Shown: in pieces, positions 62,511 to 64,000 of the stretch
Layout: every line of letters begins with the position of its first letter
Numbering within the stretch: the stretch's first letter is position 1
Assembly: GCA_902592715.1 (NCBI GenBank)
Contig: CACJFS010000003.1
Location: forward strand, 1-64,000
Length of the DNA: 64,000 nt
Reading direction: 5' to 3'
Source: an uncultured Pelagibacteraceae bacterium
GTDB lineage: Bacteria; Pseudomonadota; Alphaproteobacteria; Pelagibacterales; Pelagibacteraceae
Made by a program: the position numbers and the translations under genes
Notes under the pieces: generated by a model
Database searches by the model: none
Seen by the model: the letters and a program-made list of their open reading frames with translations, nothing else
What the model was told of the DNA's origin: nothing

Positions 62511-63620
62511 CTAAATGAAAGGTAAATCACAAACTTTTCCATCAAAATCAGAGCCATTTATATTGATTTTAAAGGATTTCGAAGTCTCAAAGTGTGGTTT
62601 GTTAATCATTGCAATCCCAATGACTTGTTTAAAGGTCGGATTGTAACAACCAGATCTTAATTCTCCGATTACATTATTATCTTCATCTACTAGATCCATT
62701 GAGCCATTAACACTTATTTCCTTGGCATCAATTTTTACTCCCATAAGTTTTTTTTTAATTCCTTCAGCTTTAATTTTTTTAAGTTTTTCTTTACCTAAGA
62801 AATCAACATCACTATCTATATTTACATACTTATCAAAACCACACTCATATGGATTATCTTCATTATCCATGTCATTTCCATGAGAGAGTAATCCACTTTC
62901 AATACGTTCGATTAAGTTAGGGCCTCCTGGCTGAACATTAAATTCTTTACCAATTTCAAATAGATGATCGTATAATTTTAAACCTGATTCATTGTGTTCA
63001 ACATAAATTTCATAACCACCTTGTTTAGACCAACCAGATCTCGCAATTAAATGCTTATCACCACCGAATTCAAAATAATCAAAACCAAAAAATTTAAGAT
63101 TTGCAATTTTTTCTCCAAAAACTTTTTCCATTAATTTGAATGACTTCGGACCTTGCACTGCCATAATATCAATATCAGGTTCAATAATGTTAACATCAAA
63201 ATTTTTCCCAATTGCTAATCCTTTTGCAAATAATATTACATCTGTATCAGCTATCGAAATCCACCATTTATTTTCATTAAACTTCAAAACAACTGGATCA
63301 TTAATTAAGCCAGCATTATCATCTATTATTGGACAATAATAACATCTTCCCTCTTTTGATTTTGATAAATCTCTACAAGTCATTAACTGAACTAATTTTG
63401 CAGAATCTTTTCCAGTGATTTCAACTTGCCTTTCAGCTGCCACATCCCAAATTTGAACATTTTTTTTTAAGTGATGATAAGAATCTTCTATTGAGCCAAA
63501 TGCTGCTGGGAGTAACATATGATTATAAATACTATAGGCAGTTACACCTTGTTTTTCAATTCTAGAGGTGTACGGTGTACCTCTAAGTCTTCTTGATTTT
63601 GCTATTAAAAAAGTTTTCAT
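62511..63620 (-). CDS. dmdA: Dimethylsulfoniopropionate demethylase DmdA (GcvT fold)
   Basis: The 369-residue GcvT-family protein has the DmdA look. An N-terminal PFNHML-like element ([20 protein letters not shown]) is followed by [35 protein letters not shown] and the conserved [17 protein letters not shown] and NPYECG. Length equals the SAR11 DmdA. The enzyme moves a methyl group from DMSP to tetrahydrofolate, giving methylmercaptopropionate. The upstream gene is an acyl-CoA ligase, the kind of enzyme (DmdB) that acts next. A glycine-cleavage T protein or dimethylglycine enzyme is the alternative, but those lack the GNDMDN segment as far as I recall. Confidence 0.78.
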   Translation of the reverse strand: MKTFLIAKSRRLRGTPYTSRIEKQGVTAYSIYNHMLLPAAFGSIEDSYHHLKKNVQIWDVAAERQVEITGKDSAKLVQLMTCRDLSKSKEGRCYYCPIIDDNAGLINDPVVLKFNENKWWISIADTDVILFAKGLAIGKNFDVNIIEPDIDIMAVQGPKSFKLMEKVFGEKIANLKFFGFDYFEFGGDKHLIARSGWSKQGGYEIYVEHNESGLKLYDHLFEIGKEFNVQPGGPNLIERIESGLLSHGNDMDNEDNPYECGFDKYVNIDSDVDFLGKEKLKKIKAEGIKKKLMGVKIDAKEISVNGSMDLVDEDNNVIGELRSGCYNPTFKQVIGIAMINKPHFETSKSFKININGSDFDGKVCDLPFI

Positions 63621-63670
63621 TTTTTTTGAGCATTACTGCCATCTTATTTGATTTTTGTAAAGAAACTATA

Positions 63671-64000
63671 TTAGTTTAATTCCTTAGCTTGTTTTCTTAG
63701 TTCAAACTTTTGAATCTTTCCAGTAGATGTCTTTGGTAGAGGAGCAAACACAACCTTCTTAGGGAGTTTAAATCCAGCAAGAGTTTCACGACAAAATGTA
63801 ATAATTTCCTCTTCTGAACTTGATTTTCCATCAATTAATTCAACAAAAGCACATGGTGTTTCACCCCATTTTTCATCTGGTTTTGCTACAACAGCTGCCA
63901 GTGATACAGCAGGATGTTTTGATATCGTATTTTCTATCTCAATAGATGAAATGTTTTCTCCACCAGAAATTATTATATCTTTTGATCGGTCTTGTATTTT
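63671..64000 (-). CDS. Acyl-CoA synthetase (AMP-forming), C-terminal fragment; DmdB candidate
   Basis: The frame is open from the window edge (64000) to TAA at 63671-63673 and gives 109 residues. It shows DRSKDIIISGGENISSIEIE (hinge/A8 region) and the terminal PKTSTGKIQKFELR with the catalytic lysine (A10), both typical of fatty-acid and related CoA ligases. It lies 50 bases upstream of dmdA on the same strand. This suggests a methylmercaptopropionate-CoA ligase or a general medium-chain ligase; the substrate region is outside the window. Confidence 0.88.
   Translation of the reverse strand, partial: KIQDRSKDIIISGGENISSIEIENTISKHPAVSLAAVVAKPDEKWGETPCAFVELIDGKSSSEEEIITFCRETLAGFKLPKKVVFAPLPKTSTGKIQKFELRKQAKELN

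Overview
The window looks like a piece of a streamlined marine alphaproteobacterial chromosome of the SAR11 clade (Candidatus Pelagibacter or a close relative). The evidence is the very AT-rich sequence, intergenic gaps that never exceed about 185 bases, frequent start/stop overlaps, alphaproteobacterial gene orders (rplU-rpmA-obgE-proB-proA-nadD-rsfS-ctpA-rppH; hisC-tyrA diverging from metX-metW; ahcY-tsaE-amgK-murU; atpHAGDC; mdh-sucCD-sucAB-lpd with sdhCDAB), a class I lysyl-tRNA synthetase, a DUF1476 ATPase inhibitor and a DmdA-type DMSP demethylase. I saw no rRNA, tRNA, IS element, prophage or CRISPR array, and no gene-free stretch longer than 300 bases.

Layout. 1-5068 (+): the end of msrA, a mercaptopyruvate sulfurtransferase, and an RND transporter with a short membrane-fusion protein. 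5065-6468 (-): a lipoprotein transglycosylase, a thermonuclease-like protein and the F1-ATPase zeta inhibitor. 6533-7243 (+): gpmA. 7240-15682 (-): murU, amgK, tsaE and ahcY (cell-wall recycling, tRNA t6A and the methyl cycle), a ChvG/ChvI-type two-component system, and polA. 15733-17227: an orphan ABC ATPase converging on a RegA/ActR response regulator.

17228-21532 (+): a four-gene polyamine operon (fold-III decarboxylase, deoxyhypusine-synthase-like enzyme, AguB, AguA). Its leader carries two tandem hairpins, the second with a U8 tail, that look like an attenuator. 21534-25008 (-): a VUT/queuosine-precursor transporter, rpmB, pyrD and lysS. 25095-28652 (+): trkH, ampG and an NlpC/P60 peptidase. 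28649-30626 (-): tyrA and hisC. 30691-33243 (+): a promoter and SAM-II riboswitch driving metX-metW, then gloB. 33254-39841 (+): the nine-gene rplU-to-rppH operon.

39830-64000 (-): one co-directional run. In transcription order it holds an acyl-CoA ligase (cut by the window edge), dmdA, asd, sdhCDAB, mmsA, mdh, sucCD, sucAB, lpdA, a TPR-sulfotransferase, priA and the F1 operon atpHAGDC. DMSP demethylation, C3-semialdehyde oxidation, the succinate-to-oxaloacetate half of the TCA cycle and the ATP synthase are therefore stacked together.

The items most worth a second look are the polyamine-operon leader and the operon's enzyme logic; the succinate dehydrogenase anchors, which lack both usual heme-b ligands; the SAM-II riboswitch that runs into a U8 tract; and palindromes lying on the rpmB and regA promoters. 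The window is otherwise mostly core metabolism.
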